Shown: positions 1 through 11,325, counted from the first letter of the stretch. The stretch is DNA of 64,000 nt from Cristatella mucedo (GCA_009760855.2 WPIO01000097.1:1203501-1267500); one strand, 5' to 3'. Made by a program: numbers and translations. Notes: a model not told the origin generated them from the sequence alone.

Positions 1-1309
1 TACCATGCTTAGTTCGGTGGGTGAGTAGATATGATAGGTAGGCTAGAGTTAAAGAATTATGGGACCTAAACGTGAGTGACAGAACCCTGAAGTCGATGCG
101 TTGCTTGACTGGAGCCAGTGCAGGTCGGCTAGAAGTGGTGTATTGTGTAAACTGCGACGCTCACGACAGAAAAGCTTGGCTGTAGAGTTTTGCACCACAT
201 GTGAGTGCCTGATTCCACAGGCCGATAGACCAGCAAGCAGTGAGTTACAAAAGTCAAGACTTGGTGTCACAAATGAATTTATATAAATTTATTTACATGT
301 GGTATCCCTGTCTAGGCAAGTTCGAGGTTAAGCAATCTTGTGCAGCTGAAAGTAGAGTTGACTTAGGTACTGATTTAGTCGTCTGGTGAAAGGTCACTTT
401 GAAACATGAAACTTAGATTTCGTGCAGATTCAAAACGACATATGCTGGCAGAGCCGATTTCGATTGTTGGGTTTTCCAATTTCTGAACCACACTTGGTTT
501 TCCTATAACCACCAGGTTAGTTTTATCATCGTTCAATTTAAGAAAGTTTGCTTCTATTCTCCTGCGGATTTTATCAATACATGCAGCAAGGGATAAAAGA
601 ATTCGACGTGCTAGAGGGCTAGGAGAGATCAAAGCGAGGGTAAAACGAGCTGCATAGAAGTGAAAGCCACGTTTGTGTCCAGCTATCACATCGGCAAGAT
701 TGAGAGTATAAACCGAGTAACAACCGGACTAAGCATAGAGCCCTGAGGTATCGCATACTTCAGTGGTTCCTCGGATAATATTTTTAGTTTGTATCAACAC
801 TCTGGAGTCTCCCACTGAGATAGGACCTGAAATATTGCGTTGCAGTGTCAGTGATGCTCAGGCAAGATAAGAAGCCGTGAAAAAGGACTCGGTGATCGAT
901 GGTATTTAAAGCTGTCAAAAGATCAAGCGAAACAAGCACAGATACGCTACCTAAGTCTGCATTCCTAAGAAGGTCATTATTTACGCGAAACGATTACTCA
1001 TTGGAGTGATTAGCTCTAAAACTATACTGGAACTTACAAGCAAGGTTTGAAGTTTCAATATTTGAGTTCAACTGGACTGCCACGACTCATTTCAGTTCCA
1101 TTGAAATGAATGGTAGAAGGGACATTGGGAACAATTTTCTGAAGTTCTCTTGATCTAGTATTGCCTTTTTTGAGTAGCGGCCTGACTGCAGCCTTTTTAA
1201 AGGGTGCTGGGAGACGATCTGTATCTAACGTCATATGTATGATGTTAGCTAAGCATGCCAGCAGCATATCTCTGAATCGCAGAAGTCGGACAGTGGAAAT
1301 GTAAAGCGC

Positions 1310-1355
<46 letters not shown>

Positions 1356-2024
1356 GGCTCTCTGAGGGCGCTTTATCAAGTGCATTATTATTATTATTAA
1401 ATAGGGTGTAGAGGAATAGTTGTCTTCTTTGATTGGGATATGAACTTCAGGACGAGGTTACTAGTGGCCTCATTGAATTTAGACATTGACGTGCTGCGCG
1501 GAATTGAGGGACTTGATTCCAGGGAAGATGCTGTCACTTTAGGGATAGACTCACTGATCTTTTTTTTCTTATTCTCAGTGAAGCTAGAGAAGCGACCGGC
1601 TAGATTATCACAGGGATCACTAGGCAAGGAGCTACACTGGGAGCGGCTACGGAGATGATTGATCGTAGACATTAGAATTTTTTAATCGTGCATCTGTAAT
1701 TCAAAAATGTTTTTATTGCTAGGATCGATAGGTACGATCTACAGTAGTTCTCGCATGCCTGCTGACGGACAGTCAGTCCCGATTTTGTGTACGCTATTTC
1801 CAGCTTGCGCTTAGTAGGCCTAGCTAGCTTAATGTCTGCAGTACACCAAAGGCCGTCTGGGCGAGGGTGTACAGTGTGGTAAGTCATAGGTGCAAGCTCG
1901 TCGAGTATATGAACTAGTATTGTAGCAATCTACCAATGATGACAGGTCGGAAGGGGGAGTGAGGAGCAGAGGCGAAGCAGATATGCTCGCACAGACAGCA
2001 TCAATTTCAAGGGTCTTAATGATA
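1..2024 (-). mobile_element. LINE family A copy 1 (L2/CR1-like), decayed, cut by the window edge
   Basis: Minus-strand non-LTR retrotransposon read from about 2024 down to 1. In order it shows the end of the endonuclease region and the linker (1672-2024), the pre-RT linker with SQSKKTT (1397-1672), the palm start with PFKKAAVRPLLKK (1055-1267), the middle of the RT with NFLKLNDDKTNLVV (375-689), and the C-terminal region with LDFCNSLLAGL and LLADLHWL (49-270). The fragments lie in different frames with stops between them, so the copy is dead. It is interrupted at about 1301-1399 by a plus-strand LINE-tail insertion. Its 5' end abuts the 3' tail of the next minus-strand LINE at 2025. The clade call rests on motif resemblance to L2/CR1-type RTs. 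Confidence 0.85.
1298..1400 (+). mobile_element. LINE-A 3' tail inserted in LINE copy 1, with an expanded (GA)n loop
   Basis: A short plus-strand insert starts at GTAAAGCGCC and ends in (TTA)n. It matches the 3' end of LINE A at 61937-62015. The AGAGA part of the hairpin has grown into a GA microsatellite of about 38 bases (1314-1351), followed by GGGCTCTCTGAGGGCGCTTT. Flanks read GGAAAT and AAATAG, and uninterrupted copies read GGAATAGGG here, so a short AAAT duplication is likely. It contains no coding sequence and looks like an extreme 5' truncation. Confidence 0.75.
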
Positions 2025-4640
2025 AAAAAATAATAACAATACATTTTTTATTGCACCCTAAAAAGAACTTGATCTCTTTCTAGGCACTTTATATTTGCTG
2101 CAAAGGAAGCACGATCGAATTCTTAGTGGTAGCATGCTTAATAAACAGCAAGAGTGACATTGTTAGGAGTGACGTGCACAGACAGGGTCAGCACGCACAA
2201 GCATGTAAAGGACAACCACACGGACCCACTAAGTGCTTTGTTAAAGAAGTGCTTTTTAGTTACTTTTTAATTGTGGTCAAGTCAGGTGGTGTCGTGAAGC
2301 AAGACGGAAGTAAGTTCCAGGCTTTGGGAGAAACGAACTAAAGCCAGGCACTGTCTCCAAAAGATTTGAAGTTCGTTGGAGGTAAAGGTAAACAGTTAGA
2401 TTCCGAAAAGCAGATGGTACGAGACTTAGCTTGGTGGGGGAGTAGATCTGATAGGTAGGCTGGAGCCAAGGAAAGAGACTTAAAGCGAGTGACAAAACCT
2501 TGAAGTCGATGCGTTACTTGAATGAGAGCCAGTGCAGGTTGGCAAGAACTGGTGGCTAGAGGTGGCAACTTCCACGTTCACGACAGACGAGCCTAGCTGC
2601 AGAATTTTGCTCAAGCTGTAAGGGCCTGATTGCACAGGTCAGTAGACCAGCAAGCACTGAGCTACATAAGTCGAGACGGGATGCCTGGCAAAATGCATGG
2701 ACAAATTTGGATGCAGTATTCCTGTCAAGCCCGAATTATAGCAATGTTATGCAGCTGAAAGTAGGCAGAATTTACTGTGGAGCTGACGTGGTCGTCTAAT
2801 GAAAGGTTACCTCTGAACAGGACGCTTAGATTTCGTGCAGACTCAGCACGACATGTGCTGGTAGAGCCGATTTTGAGCGTTAACTTTTCTAATTTCTAAA
2901 TCGCACTTGGTTTTCTAATTATTGGTAATTTTGTATCATCATTCATTTTAAAAATGTTTGCCGCCATCCCTGTGCAGATGTCATCAACACATGCAGCAAG
3001 GGAGTTGAAAGAATTTTTCAAGCTAGAGAGCTGGAAGGGATCAAAGCAAAAGAGCAGCTGACTGTCATCTGCATTGAATTGAGAGCCTAGATTGTGCCTG
3101 GCAATCACATCGGCAAGAGGGACAGTATAAACCATGAAAAGAGCTGGACCAAGCACAGAGCACAAAGGAATCCCATACTTAAGAGGTTTCTCAGATGATC
3201 TTTGTTAATTCATATCAATACCTTGAAGTCTCCCATTGAGATGGAACCTGAACCATTGCAGGTCAGTGCCAGTGATGCCCAGGCGAGATGAGAGGCGCTC
3301 AATAATGACTTGGTGATTGATAGTATCAAAAGCTGCCGAAAGATCGAGCAAAACAAGCAGAGAGACTGTACGCAAGTCTGCATTCTTAAGTAGGTCATTG
3401 TACACTTGAAGCAATGCTGACTCCGAGGAGTGATTAGCTCTAAAGCCAGGCTAGAACTTACTAGCAAGGTTTAACGTTTCAATACATGAGTTCAGGTGGT
3501 CTGCCATGACTCGTTCCAGTGTCTTTGATAGGACCGGCAGAAGGAACACTGAGCGGAAGTTGCCCGAGTTCTCTTGGCTTAGTGTTGCTTTCAGTTACCC
3601 AACTACAGCCTTTTTTAAAGATGCTGGGACATTATCTGAGGTAATGACATATTAATAATGTTAGTTATGCGTGGCAGAAGCAGATCTCTACATTTTGGAA
3701 GCTGGACAGTAAGAATAGGGTCTAGAGGACTAGTTGCATTTTTTGATTGAGCGTCAGAACGAGGTCATTAGTGGCCTCCTTTAGTAAAGACGATTAAGTT
3801 CTGCATGGAATTGAAGGACAGGGTTCCAGAGAAGATGCTGTAATCTTAGGGATGGACTTTCTGATATTTTCTATCTTGTTAAAAAGAAGCCAGAGAAGCG
3901 ATCAGCTAGATTATCACAAGGATCACTAGGGCAGGAGATAACCCACGGGTGGTTATGGAGATGGTTGATCCTAGACATCTGCATTTTTGGATTGTGCATC
4001 CGTGATTCGACAATGCTTTTATAGAAGCTATACTTGGCCTTTGCTAGGATCGATTGGTACGATTTACAGTAGTCGTCGTTTGCCTGCCATCGATAGGACT
4101 GTCAGTCCTGATATTTTGTGTGCTTTTCAAGCCTGCGGTTAGTAGACCTATCTATTTTAATGTCTGCAGTAAACCAAAGGCCGTCAGAGCGAGGGCGCAC
4201 AGTGCGCTTAGTCAGAGGTGCAAACCCGTCGAGTGTTGCCAGCTATTGTCGTGCTGTAGAAATCTACCAATGATGAAGAGGAATGGAGTCAGTTGATGGG
4301 GATGGAGCAGCAGAGGCGAAGCAGATATTTTCGCACGGATAGTAATAATGTCAAATTGCCTTGATGTTTCACGATTCACAGGTGATTTTAGATGACGAGG
4401 ATGGCACATGTTGTACACCGAATGAGATCTGCACGTGGTCAGATTAGCAGAATGTGGTACCAATAGGTGATGATAGCGTACAGCTGCAGGAGATAACTTG
4501 CTCGAGTGTGTGACCCTTGATGTGAGTAGGGCTATGCACGTGAGCCACAAGAGACACTTGTTCAGACAGTGCACAAAATTGGGGGCTGAAGACTTCAGAT
4601 AAGTTATCAATAAAAATGTTGAAATAATCCATTACGGGAA
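2025..4640 (-). mobile_element. LINE family A copy 2, about 2.6 kb, decayed, 5' truncated
   Basis: The 3' tail (TAATAA-rich, then the hairpin and CTTTATATTTGCTGCAAAGG) lies at 2025-2115 and the element runs upward on the minus strand. Visible parts are the C-terminal region (2277-2568), the RT middle with SLAACVDDI and FKMNDDTKL (2896-3165), the palm with LLVLLDLSAAFDTINHQ (3205-3414), and a linker to about 4200. An apurinic-endonuclease-like C-terminus with HVHSPTHIKGHTLEQVI lies at 4444-4632. This is the only copy here that reaches the endonuclease, but the endonuclease N-terminus is missing. Frameshifts and stops throughout mean it cannot encode a working protein. Confidence 0.85.
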
Positions 4641-5329
4641 AGGATCAATTTCTTGCATACAGAATCGAAATGAGATCAGAAAAACTTGAGATAAAGGAGG
4701 AAGTGGTACTTATGATGATAAACTACTGCCACCATTCGTTGCTTGTTGCCGGGTGAACGCAAAATAATAGACTCACACGAATGTTTCTATCGGACAGCAA
4801 GCGGCTAGAAACCAAGAATGACCTTGCGATAACACGACTCTGCCTCCTGCTTTTATTGATTTAGGGATGTGAGAGAATGAGGAGCTTGTCGGAATTGCGT
4901 CGTACATGGTCAGCGAATTACCGATTTTAGCTAGATTTCGGTCAAGGCGAGCAGTTCGAGGCTTTTATTTCAGAAGCAATGTCGCTTATTAATAGGGTGT
5001 TTTTAGACATTGAGCAAGAATTCCTAAGGCGAGCATTAGGTTGGGCCGCTGGACTAGTAGCAGGCCTGGTGACCGTCAGGTTAGAGAGATTCACGTCGAC
5101 GCACGGTGGGAGCAGGAGCTGGACGCTTCGAGACGGCAGTGCTCAACGGCTCTCAGCTCACGCCCCCCTCGACTGCGGCTCCGCCGCGAGCTGAGATCTT
5201 TTGTTATGTTATGCATAATCAAAGAGACCGACTCGGAAATTAAAGCAACAAGGGGCGGCGTGCGACATTCCTGCTTGCACTTTTCTGAACCTAGCACCTA
5301 GCGCTGACCTCGACATAGACCACGAAGTT
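4641..5329. other. Unassigned sequence between LINE fragments
   Basis: No convincing coding frame, RNA gene or repeat was recognised. The segment 5050-5200 is more GC-rich and opens a short plus-strand frame without recognisable motifs. Part may be degraded LINE 5' sequence continuing from copy 2. Confidence 0.4.
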
Positions 5330-5439
5330 AAATGCGCTTCGCCTTTCAAGACTTCCAGCACGTGTCCTTACAATCGTCTACAGCTGGAGAAGGTCAGAAG
5401 CTCGGCTGGCACGTCATCGACGGCGTGGATGCTGCCACA

Positions 5440-5850
5440 GCATCCGCCACATCTTTTTCTGCGCTTAACTGGCTCCCTATTAGGAGTCGAATCGACTTTA
5501 AGATCCCCCGTGTCGTGGCGTACAGGTCACTTCGCTGGCGAGCACCAGCAGCGCCATCTAGCCGACCTTCGTGCTCTTGCAGCGCGCTCTTTCAACAATA
5601 GCTCTGCGACTTTCGGTCGCCTCGCCGCTCCTTTCCCTCGTTTGAAATATTTTTTTTAATTCGGAGCGTTCAGTTCGTACGCACCGAAAGTCAGGAACTC
5701 GCATCTGTCTTCTGCCACTGCCTGCATTGACTTTGACTCGTTGAAATGTCAGCTAAAGACGTTTTTTCCGCTCAGCTTTTCCTATGCTCCAGTGAATCCT
5801 GGGTTTTTTTATTCTCGTGTGCTTTAAACGCTTATTGGTGCACAATTAAG
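5440..5850 (+). mobile_element. Diverged LINE C-terminal fragment
   Basis: The stretch 5448-5545 encodes ALNWLPIRSRIDFKI followed by an arginine-rich AP segment, the usual C-terminal signature of L2/CR1-type proteins (LHWLPVKxRIDFKI). Around 5668-5780, broken frames resemble the SFGAYAPK and LKTFLF part of the same domain. It differs clearly from family A and family B copies nearby and is probably an older family. No tail repeat was resolved. Confidence 0.5.
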
Positions 5851-6060
5851 CGCATGCTGGAAATGAAGCTCCTTAATCCAATGAATGAAAACGGCCTTGA
5901 AGGGCAGCTAAGGGGAAGGTATTTTTATCGGGTTGATGCAAGACTTTTCTGGTGACTTCGCCAGCTAGGTGTACAATGAGCAAAATGAAGGAGCAAAGAG
6001 GTCGGTTAAGGGAGGCTGATGTAAGTGAGTGAAGCGACTAGTAGGTCAGACAGATAGAGA

Positions 6061-6061
6061 T

Positions 6062-6127
<66 letters not shown>
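6061..6127. repeat. (GA)n microsatellite
   Basis: About 67 bases of GA/GATA-type simple repeat just upstream of a LINE B fragment. The long serine-leucine frame on the minus strand here is a product of the repeat, not a gene. Confidence 0.95.
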
Positions 6128-6130
<3 letters not shown>

Positions 6131-6204
6131 AGGTAGCAGAAAGCACTTGAAGAGGGCTTAAGGCTAAACCCCGAGTCACTTTGTACGGTTCCTCGGATAA
6201 CCAA

Positions 6205-6700
6205 CAGCCATTAACATTTACAAGGCCCGCCACGGCTTGGCTCCTTCGTACCTAGCTGAACTGCTGCACTAGTTTCAGCCTGTTCGCACCCTCAGGTCCT
6301 GTGTGGACAATAAATTAGCTGTCCCATTCCTCCGCTTAAAGACAGTTGGCGACAGAAGCTTTAGCTCTGCAGGTCCTAGACTGTGGAACTCGCTTCCACA
6401 ATTCTTACGCAACGACATCTACTCTCCAACTGCCGACTATGGCACATCTTTTTCAGCGGTCCTGAACTGCTACTTCTATGCTACTCACTACCTCAACTGC
6501 TCTCCTGACTCTGCTATGCTTCCCACTTTCTCTTTGTTGCGTGAGATGAAGTCTGTTGGGTACCGAATGCGTACCGAAAGCCGCTTAGGCTATGAGTGCG
6601 CTATACAAAACTCGCCTGCGTAACCCACATGGTCTGTATGACTTTGTGGAGTTACTGACGGAGATACACTCTTATTTACACTCTGCAGACACTTGGGAAT
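6205..6700 (+). mobile_element. LINE family B, 3' part with tail
   Basis: The plus-strand C-terminal RT region reads INIYKARHGLAPSYLAELL, then a stop, then VDNKLAVPFLRLKTVGDRSF, then GPRLWNSLPQFLR (6205-6430). This is the conserved end of LINE ORF2. It continues into a characteristic 3' segment (6580-6670): TTAGGCTATGAGTGCGCTAT, then AAAACTCGCCTGCGTAACCC, then TGTGGAGTTACTGACGGAG. The same 3' segment recurs at about 29.0, 36.4, 48.3, 49.0 and 49.8 kb, which defines family B as distinct from family A. The copy is 5' truncated and carries an in-frame stop. Confidence 0.75.
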
Positions 6701-7150
6701 GCTTTTCAGACTGCTAGGCGGTTTGGCTGATTTGGGGTTTAGGTTTAAACGCAGGCAAATGGCTTGGCATGTTTATAGTTTAAGTTTATAGTTTATATAG
6801 TGTATCGCTTCACAGCTATAAGCTGTTGAAAAGGCAACGTCACGCTTCGCATAGCTTTGCGCGCAGATTTAGGGTTTACGGTTTTCAGATTAGCAGTTAG
6901 TCAATTTTTAGTACCCGCAACGACCTAGTTTAGCTCTGTGCAGTAGATCCGATGGCCATTTGCGTCAAACTTGTAACTGGCTCCTAGGAGGACGCAGGGA
7001 CAACTCTTGGTTCACGGACAAGCAGCTAACGTTAGCCACTTAGAGCCGCCCTGCCGGCCAGACCGGCGCCCACGCGCGGCATTGGCGGCATTGGCTTGCC
7101 GTATTGCGTATGACGACGAGCTCATGTACGACGAGCGATGTACGAGCATG
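6701..7150. other. No gene recognised
   Basis: A moderately AT-rich stretch, then a GC-richer lead into the minisatellite. I see no coding signal, hairpin or transposon motif. Confidence 0.4.
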
Positions 7151-7154
7151 CGGG

Positions 7155-7306
7155 CACTTGTCGTCGCACTTGTCGTCGCACTTGTCGTCGCACTTGTCGT
7201 CGCACTTGTCGTCGCACTTGTCGTCGCACTTGAAGTCGCACTTGAAGTCGCACTTGAAGTCGCACTTGAAGTCGCACTTGAAGTCACACTTGAAGTCGCA
7301 CTTGCA
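7155..7306. repeat. 12-bp minisatellite with two homogeneous blocks
   Basis: Six units of CACTTGTCGTCG (7155-7226) are followed by six units of CACTTGAAGTCG (7227-7298, one with a final A), then a partial unit. The period is a multiple of three, so all frames stay open and produce long spurious ORFs on both strands (7007-7618). Flanks to 7620 are GC-rich without recognisable protein motifs. Confidence 0.95.
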
Positions 7307-7659
7307 CCGCGAAAGCGAAACCTTCTTCGCGTCCGCTAGGCGTCGGAAAATCCCCCTGTCGCGGGCTGTCACGCGCTTCGGCGACGCACCGGCGCGCCGC
7401 CGCTTTTCACTCGCCGGAGCGTCGCGCGGGCACGCTCGAGCTACCTTCCGCGTTCTTGCTGCTCCCAATGGGCAGCGGAGGCGCCGTAGACTCCGAAGAG
7501 CGACAAAAAAAGCTGCAAAACAAGTCTCTTTGCCTATCGACATCCAGGCACGAGAGGCAGAGCGGCTGGCCATAACCCCCGTCCAGTAGGTCGGAGACCC
7601 GCGGGACACTCGGGTCAAACTGTCCGCTTGATGGCGCTACGGCGGATTCGCACAGCGAC

Positions 7660-8356
7660 TGTTACTAGTGCCGAATGCTATTCGATAATACTTCAATCGC
7701 CTGTCGAATGTGCACGTGTTCTAATTGTTATCATCCAAATAACCTTTCATTAGACGACTGCATCGGCTCAAAAGTCGTTTGCCTGCTTTCAGCTACACAC
7801 AGTTGCCGAAATCTGGGCTTGCTTACACAGGGATACTACATCCGCATTGGTCCATGCGTTTGTAATATTCCGTCTCGACTTCTGTAACTCACTTACTGCT
7901 GGTCTACCTGCATGTGTGATCAGCCGCTTACAATAGGTGCGAAACTCAAAAGCTGTAATGTCGGCTGCTCTGTCGCGAGCGTCGCAGTTGCCACATCCCG
8001 CCACTTTCCGCTAGCCTGCACTTGCTCCAAATCGAGCAGCGTATCGACTTCAAGATTCTATCACTTACTTTTAGGTCCCTCATTCTGTGGCTACAGCCGA
8101 CCTATCAGATCTACTCCTCTACCAAGCTAAGCGTTGTACCATCCGCTTTTCGCAATCTAATTGTTTACCTATTTGCATGTTGACCCTGTGCATGTCATCC
8201 CTAACCATATTATTCATTTTGTTTGTTTTTCAAGCATGATTTTACTTACCATTCAATTGCATTTCACTTTGCAGCAAATGTAAAGCGCCTAGAAAGAGAT
8301 TAAGTTCTCTGAGTGCGCTTTATCAAGTGCATTATTATTATTATTATTATTATTAC
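7660..8356 (+). mobile_element. LINE family A, 3' part ending in (TTA)n
   Basis: In broken frames this encodes the RT C-terminal third: DDCI near 7755, then FQLHTVAEI, then LDFCNSLTAGLPACVI (7870-7920) and the later HWL/SLTFRSL region (to 8110). It then jumps to the 3' UTR and the terminal hairpin AAAGCGCCTAGAAAGAG...TCTGAGTGCGCTTT (8280-8325) and (TTA)n to 8356. It is 5' truncated, with an internal deletion before the UTR. Confidence 0.8.
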
Positions 8357-8870
8357 CTCATACAAACCTCAAATCCTTTGGAGACTGTGCCTTTAGTCCG
8401 TATGCTCCCAAAGCCTGGTACTCACTCCCGACTTGTGTCACGACATCTGACTTCTCCACATTTAAAAAGAAACTAAGACGCATCTATTTATGACAGAATT
8501 TAGTGGGTCCCTGTGGTTAGTCCTTTTTGTGCCTATGCATGCTGATACTGTTCATGCCACCACTAACCATATTTGCATGGTGATTTAAGAACGTTTGCCG
8601 CCATCCCTGTGCAGATGTCATCAATACATGCAGCAAGGGAGTTGGGAGAATTTTTTAAGCTAGAAAGCTGGAAGGGATCAAAGCAAAAGCCTGGTACTCA
8701 CTGCCGACTTGTGTCACGACATCTGACTTCTCCACATTTAGAAACTAAGACGCATCTATTTATGACAGCATTTAGTGGGTCCCTGTGGTTAGTCCTTTTT
8801 GTGCTTATGTATGCTGATACTGTTCATGCCACCACTAACCATATTTGCATGGTGATCCGACAAGGTAGCG
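8357..8870 (+). mobile_element. Rearranged LINE A fragments: direct repeat flanking an inverted piece
   Basis: The C-terminal/3' UTR block beginning AAGCCTGGTACTCACT occurs twice in direct orientation, 8410-8584 and 8686-8856, with few differences. Between them, 8585-8685 matches the RT middle of LINE A in the opposite orientation (compare the minus-strand copy at about 2940-3055). The result is one LINE end, an inverted internal segment, and the LINE end again. Twin-priming-like or template-switch origin is an inference. Confidence 0.8.
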
Positions 8871-9265
8871 CGGCTTGTTCATTTCAAGCATTTTACCAAT
8901 CCGTTGCCACATCAAGCACTTCTCGCCGACCTGAACAGACACCCAGTCAAGCAGCGCATTGAATTCAATGTTCTCTCACTTACTTTTGGGTCCCTTTATT
9001 CTCTAGCTCCAGCCTACCTATCAGAACTACTTCCCCACGAGGCCAAGAATCGTACAACTATCTGTTCTGACTCGAATAGCTTAGCTATACCTCGTACAAA
9101 CCTCCAAACCTCTGAAGACGGTGCCTTTAGTTCATAAGCTTCCAAAGCTTAGAACTCATTCCCGACGCCCGTCACAATGTGTGCTGCCGTCACGACATTT
9201 AAAAAGAAGCTTAAAACACACTTGCTTATTACAGCATTTACTTGATCTTTGTGATTCATCCTTGG
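8871..9265 (+). mobile_element. LINE family A C-terminal fragment
   Basis: The plus strand encodes a region close to VKQRIEFNVLSLTFGSLYSL and APAYLSELLPHEAKNRTT (8940-9070), the family A C-terminus. It ends in a broken KLKTHLLITAF-like segment at about 9205-9240. No hairpin tail follows, so the copy is truncated at both ends. Confidence 0.75.
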
Positions 9266-9417
9266 CGTGAACGTGCGTGCGTGCTTGGTGCCAGCTGCTT
9301 GCGGATGTTACTACGCTACACCGCTTGGTAGGCAGCGAGTTACTTCTCCCCCGCCGAGCGTTCAGCATCACAGTATCTCACCTCGTCCTCATTCGAAGTT
9401 ATTACTGCAGATAGCAA

Positions 9418-9418
<1 letters not shown>

Positions 9419-9456
<38 letters not shown>
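9419..9456. repeat. (GA)n microsatellite
   Basis: A short GA run that separates LINE debris from the long CT arrays that follow. Confidence 0.9.
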
Positions 9457-9460
<4 letters not shown>

Positions 9461-9530
9461 CATGTGCGTGCCTAGATATCATTTTCTTCTCTTAGGCCGT
9501 TAATCGTCCTGCTAGAGAGGCTTATATTGA

Positions 9531-9560
9531 TCTCTCTCTCTCTCATCAAATCTAACTCGT

Positions 9561-9634
<74 letters not shown>

Positions 9635-9687
9635 CATCCCTCGCTCTTGACATCTCTCTGTCTAGCTATCTCTATCGCCACCTCCCC

Positions 9688-9725
<38 letters not shown>

Positions 9726-9735
9726 CGCTCTCGCC
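9531..9735. repeat. Interrupted (CT)n arrays
   Basis: Two long CT runs (about 9561-9632 and 9690-9722) are separated by CATCC/CTATCT-containing sequence. Leu-Ser and Arg-Glu frames on the two strands are artefacts. Confidence 0.95.
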
Positions 9736-9894
9736 TCTCTTTGGCATGCTCTCCTACTCAATCGCTGGATCTTCTTCTTTCCGTTCAGCTAGCTTTATCT
9801 ACTCGATCGTCCCAATTAATCTAGGCAATTTACGGATTTTTTCGCCTAGTTTGGCGTGTAATTTCAGCCGTATTGTTACAAAGATTTCATAACG

Positions 9895-11120
9895 CAAAAA
9901 TGGCGTTTGCTGCTGCCGCAACCCGTGGCACTTCGCGACGATCAATTCGATGAGGACACTTCCCGGGATGACGCCGCGCAACGGCACCGAGTCTGGGCAG
10001 CCATCTCGGCCGCCGTGGTGGCAGCAGGTGACGGCGGGTCGCAGGTTGCGTTGCACGCAGTTGGGCCGCGCCGGGCGACCGGTTGCGCTCGTCTGAATAG
10101 GAGCGCTGGGCCTCTGCCTGCTCCAGGTGCGATCGCGGAACCCGCCGGCCGCTTTTCGGGAGCAAGCCGTCATTGCGGCCCCGCCGCGGCGAAGGCAGCG
10201 GCCGCACGCAGGCGCGATGCGGGTGATTGGCCACGGCCAACTGGAAAGCCGCACCGCGGGGTGGGGGGAGCCCTAAAGTGGGAAGCACTAAGGAAGACTT
10301 CCGCCTATAGCTCTCGATATACAGCGAGTGCGGATTGTCGCGCTATCGAGATCCGGCTATCGTGCGGTGCGCTTCGGACGACTCGAGGCGAAGCCATACA
10401 GAAGTTGCTGAGAGAGGCTCGCCGGCGGCCGCTGGGCGCGCGTGTGTGTGCATTACGCCGCGGGCTCACTCGAGGTAAGACCCCCCCCGAACTGCGGAGA
10501 TGGCGAGCCCTCGCTGAGGATCCGTCGCCGAACTGCTGCCCCGCTGCTCCGCCGCCGCTCTTACTACCGCCAATTCTCTATTCGCGCGATTCGCGCCGCT
10601 GCGCGTCGTAAAGCTGAAGCCGCATTGACGAGTCAACCTAGCTGCGTCTGCGGGCGTCGGCATTCGGGGTCGCGACGTCGAGCGTGCGCGCGAGCACAGG
10701 TAAGGGACAGAGGGCGGCGGCGGCGGCGGTGGCTCGCTCGACGGTCGCTCGCCTTCGTACATGCATAACGCGTGTAGGCCTCGATACCCGCCGATCGGCT
10801 TACGCCGAGCCGCAGCGCCGCCGCCGCCGCCGACTCGGATCTGGGTCGCGAGCACGCGGCGCTGCTCGTCGCGCGCAGGATCGAGGCCACGGCCATCGCG
10901 CAGGGCATTGAAACCGCCGCCAGCGCCGTCTGCTCCAGTCTGGCGCTCGGTCGAAACGAGTGGCGGCCCCCTCGGTTTTCCACGGCGAGTCGCTGGTTCG
11001 CGGCTTCGCTCCGCTTCGAGTCGTCGATGCCGTTAAGATTAGTGTGTCCGACCGTCGCGGCGGGCCGAGGTCGAAAGCCGCCGCGACGGAGCGAATAGAG
11101 CTTGAGAGTTGGATTGGAGT
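9895..11120 (+). promoter_or_regulatory. CpG-rich, promoter-like island with splice donors
   Basis: About 1.2 kb of GC- and CpG-dense DNA stands out from the surrounding mid-GC sequence. Two plus-strand splice donors of good consensus lie inside it: CGAG|GTAAGA with GT at 10475 and ACAG|GTAAGG with GT at 10700. Reading frames here are long only because GC-rich DNA lacks stops, and none has a recognisable motif. I read it as a promoter with one or more non-coding first exons for a plus-strand gene, possibly the ZU5 gene at 19.4 kb. That link is inference. Confidence 0.45.
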
Positions 11121-11214
11121 GAAACCGGGAAAAAACGCCGCGGCGTTAGCTATAGTAGACAAAGTAGACACAGAGAGGACAAAGCTAGCTGAACGGAAAG
11201 AAGATCGAGCGATC

Positions 11215-11325
11215 GAGTAGCAGAGCATGCGAAAGAGAGGCGAGAGCGAGCGAGAGAGAAAGAGATAGAGAGCGAGAGAGAGAGAGCGCATGAGAGAGGG
11301 AGGAGGCGACAGAGAGAGCTAGATA
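11215..11325. repeat. GA-rich degenerate microsatellite
   Basis: Degenerate GA/GAGC-rich DNA directly downstream of the CpG island. No coding content. Confidence 0.85.

Noticed and set aside
5978-6022. Short ATG exon MSKMKEQRGRLREAD with a GTAAGT donor
   Set aside because: Only 15 codons in LINE debris beside a GA array. Chance is likely.
7007-7618. Frames over the 12-bp minisatellite on both strands
   Set aside because: The repeat period is a multiple of three, so every frame is open. Flanks have no motifs.
9907-10611. 234-codon plus-strand frame in the CpG island
   Set aside because: GC-rich DNA lacks stops. The frame runs across a strong splice donor and has no recognisable domain.
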